Below the pieces are notes generated by a model. That model was not told the origin of the DNA. It was given only the letters and a program-made list of their open reading frames with translations, and ran no database searches. Shown here piece after piece: positions 6,644-6,908 of a stretch of 6,908 nt of DNA (the stretch's first letter is position 1; each line of letters begins with the position of its first letter). The position numbers were made by a program, and so were the translations under genes. This DNA is from Euryarchaeota archaeon UBA181 (lineage in GTDB: Archaea > Thermoplasmatota > Poseidoniia > Poseidoniales > Thalassarchaeaceae): assembly GCA_002496725.1 (NCBI GenBank), contig DALI01000079.1, positions 1-6,908 on the forward strand, read 5' to 3'.

Positions 6644-6908
6644 GAACGTCCCTCATTCTGTCTACGGCCCCTAATTCTCTAAAAACCACCAAGGATCTCT
6701 GTAGATAATCCATTCTCTGGGAACGATTTCTCTCAACTTCCCCTAGTCTGGACAGTATTTCTCCCTGCATCATCCTGAAGTCGTTGGCCTCTGCTATGGA
6801 TAATGCATCCAGATAATGCTGTGCGGCTTCTTCGGATCTTCCCGCATCGGTTAGAACTTGCCCTAGGAGCATCTCAACCTCAACAGCGCTTCTTGGATCT
6901 GATTGATC
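6609..6908 (-). CDS. C-terminal end of a tetratricopeptide-repeat protein (start beyond the window)
   Basis: The frame stays open from the right edge to a TGA at 6609-6611, giving 99 residues. The internal Met at 6872 is not a convincing start because the same frame continues upstream with repeat-like sequence (DQSDPRSAVEVE). One TPR unit is clear: L-L-G-Q-V-L-T-D-A-G-R then EEAAQHYLDALSIAEA. A second follows, with LSRLGEVERNRSQ then LQRSLVVFRELGA. The spacing of Gly, Ala, Leu and the final L-F-R-E-L-G-like phrase resembles the TPR tails of large regulator or ATPase-type proteins, but the rest of the protein is not visible, so its role cannot be named. TPRs mediate protein-protein contacts, and no export signal can be assessed. 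The gene converges on the hydrolase gene with one base between the stops. Confidence 0.8.
   Translation of the reverse strand, partial: DQSDPRSAVEVEMLLGQVLTDAGRSEEAAQHYLDALSIAEANDFRMMQGEILSRLGEVERNRSQRMDYLQRSLVVFRELGAVDRMRDVQNSVHRVVMGH

Noticed and set aside
6609..6872. A complete small 87-residue protein starting at the Met at 6872
   Set aside because: The frame continues without a stop to the right edge and the upstream codons extend the TPR pattern, so this is the tail of a larger gene.

Overview
The window looks like a piece of an archaeal genome, most plausibly a marine planktonic euryarchaeote of the Poseidoniales (Marine Group II) type. This rests on heavy AGA/AGG arginine and ATA isoleucine codon use, lack of strong Shine-Dalgarno sequences, one good archaeal BRE/TATA-like box, and a very large secreted protein full of Asp-rich calcium-binding repeats, a protein class common in those genomes. 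The lineage is an inference; no marker gene is present.

Layout: (1) Positions 1-5618, minus strand, are one uninterrupted reading frame of 1872 codons. It begins at an ATG at 5618 and runs off the left edge, so its C-terminus is missing. It encodes a signal peptide followed by a long chain of thrombospondin-type-3-like repeats. A beta-propeller-like domain of about 360 residues interrupts the chain, and three textbook EF-hand loops are embedded in it. (2) Positions 5619-5662 are a 44-base divergent gap. (3) Positions 5663-6607, plus strand, encode a metallo-beta-lactamase-fold hydrolase of the YycJ/WalJ family with an apparent 49-residue N-terminal extension; an alternative start at 5810 gives the usual family length. 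(4) Positions 6609-6908, minus strand, are the C-terminal end of a tetratricopeptide-repeat protein whose start lies beyond the right edge. It converges on the hydrolase gene with one base between the two stop codons, and a weak hairpin followed by TTTT lies over that junction.

Nothing links the three genes into one pathway. They are on alternating strands (minus, plus, minus), so there is no operon. The large protein acts outside the cell and is probably a calcium-stabilised surface or secreted protein. The hydrolase and the TPR protein look cytoplasmic. I see no RNA genes, insertion sequences, CRISPR arrays or phage genes. The most notable feature is the modular design of the giant protein: each calcium-repeat unit appears to accept an insert at the same joint, and the beta-propeller is the largest of these inserts.
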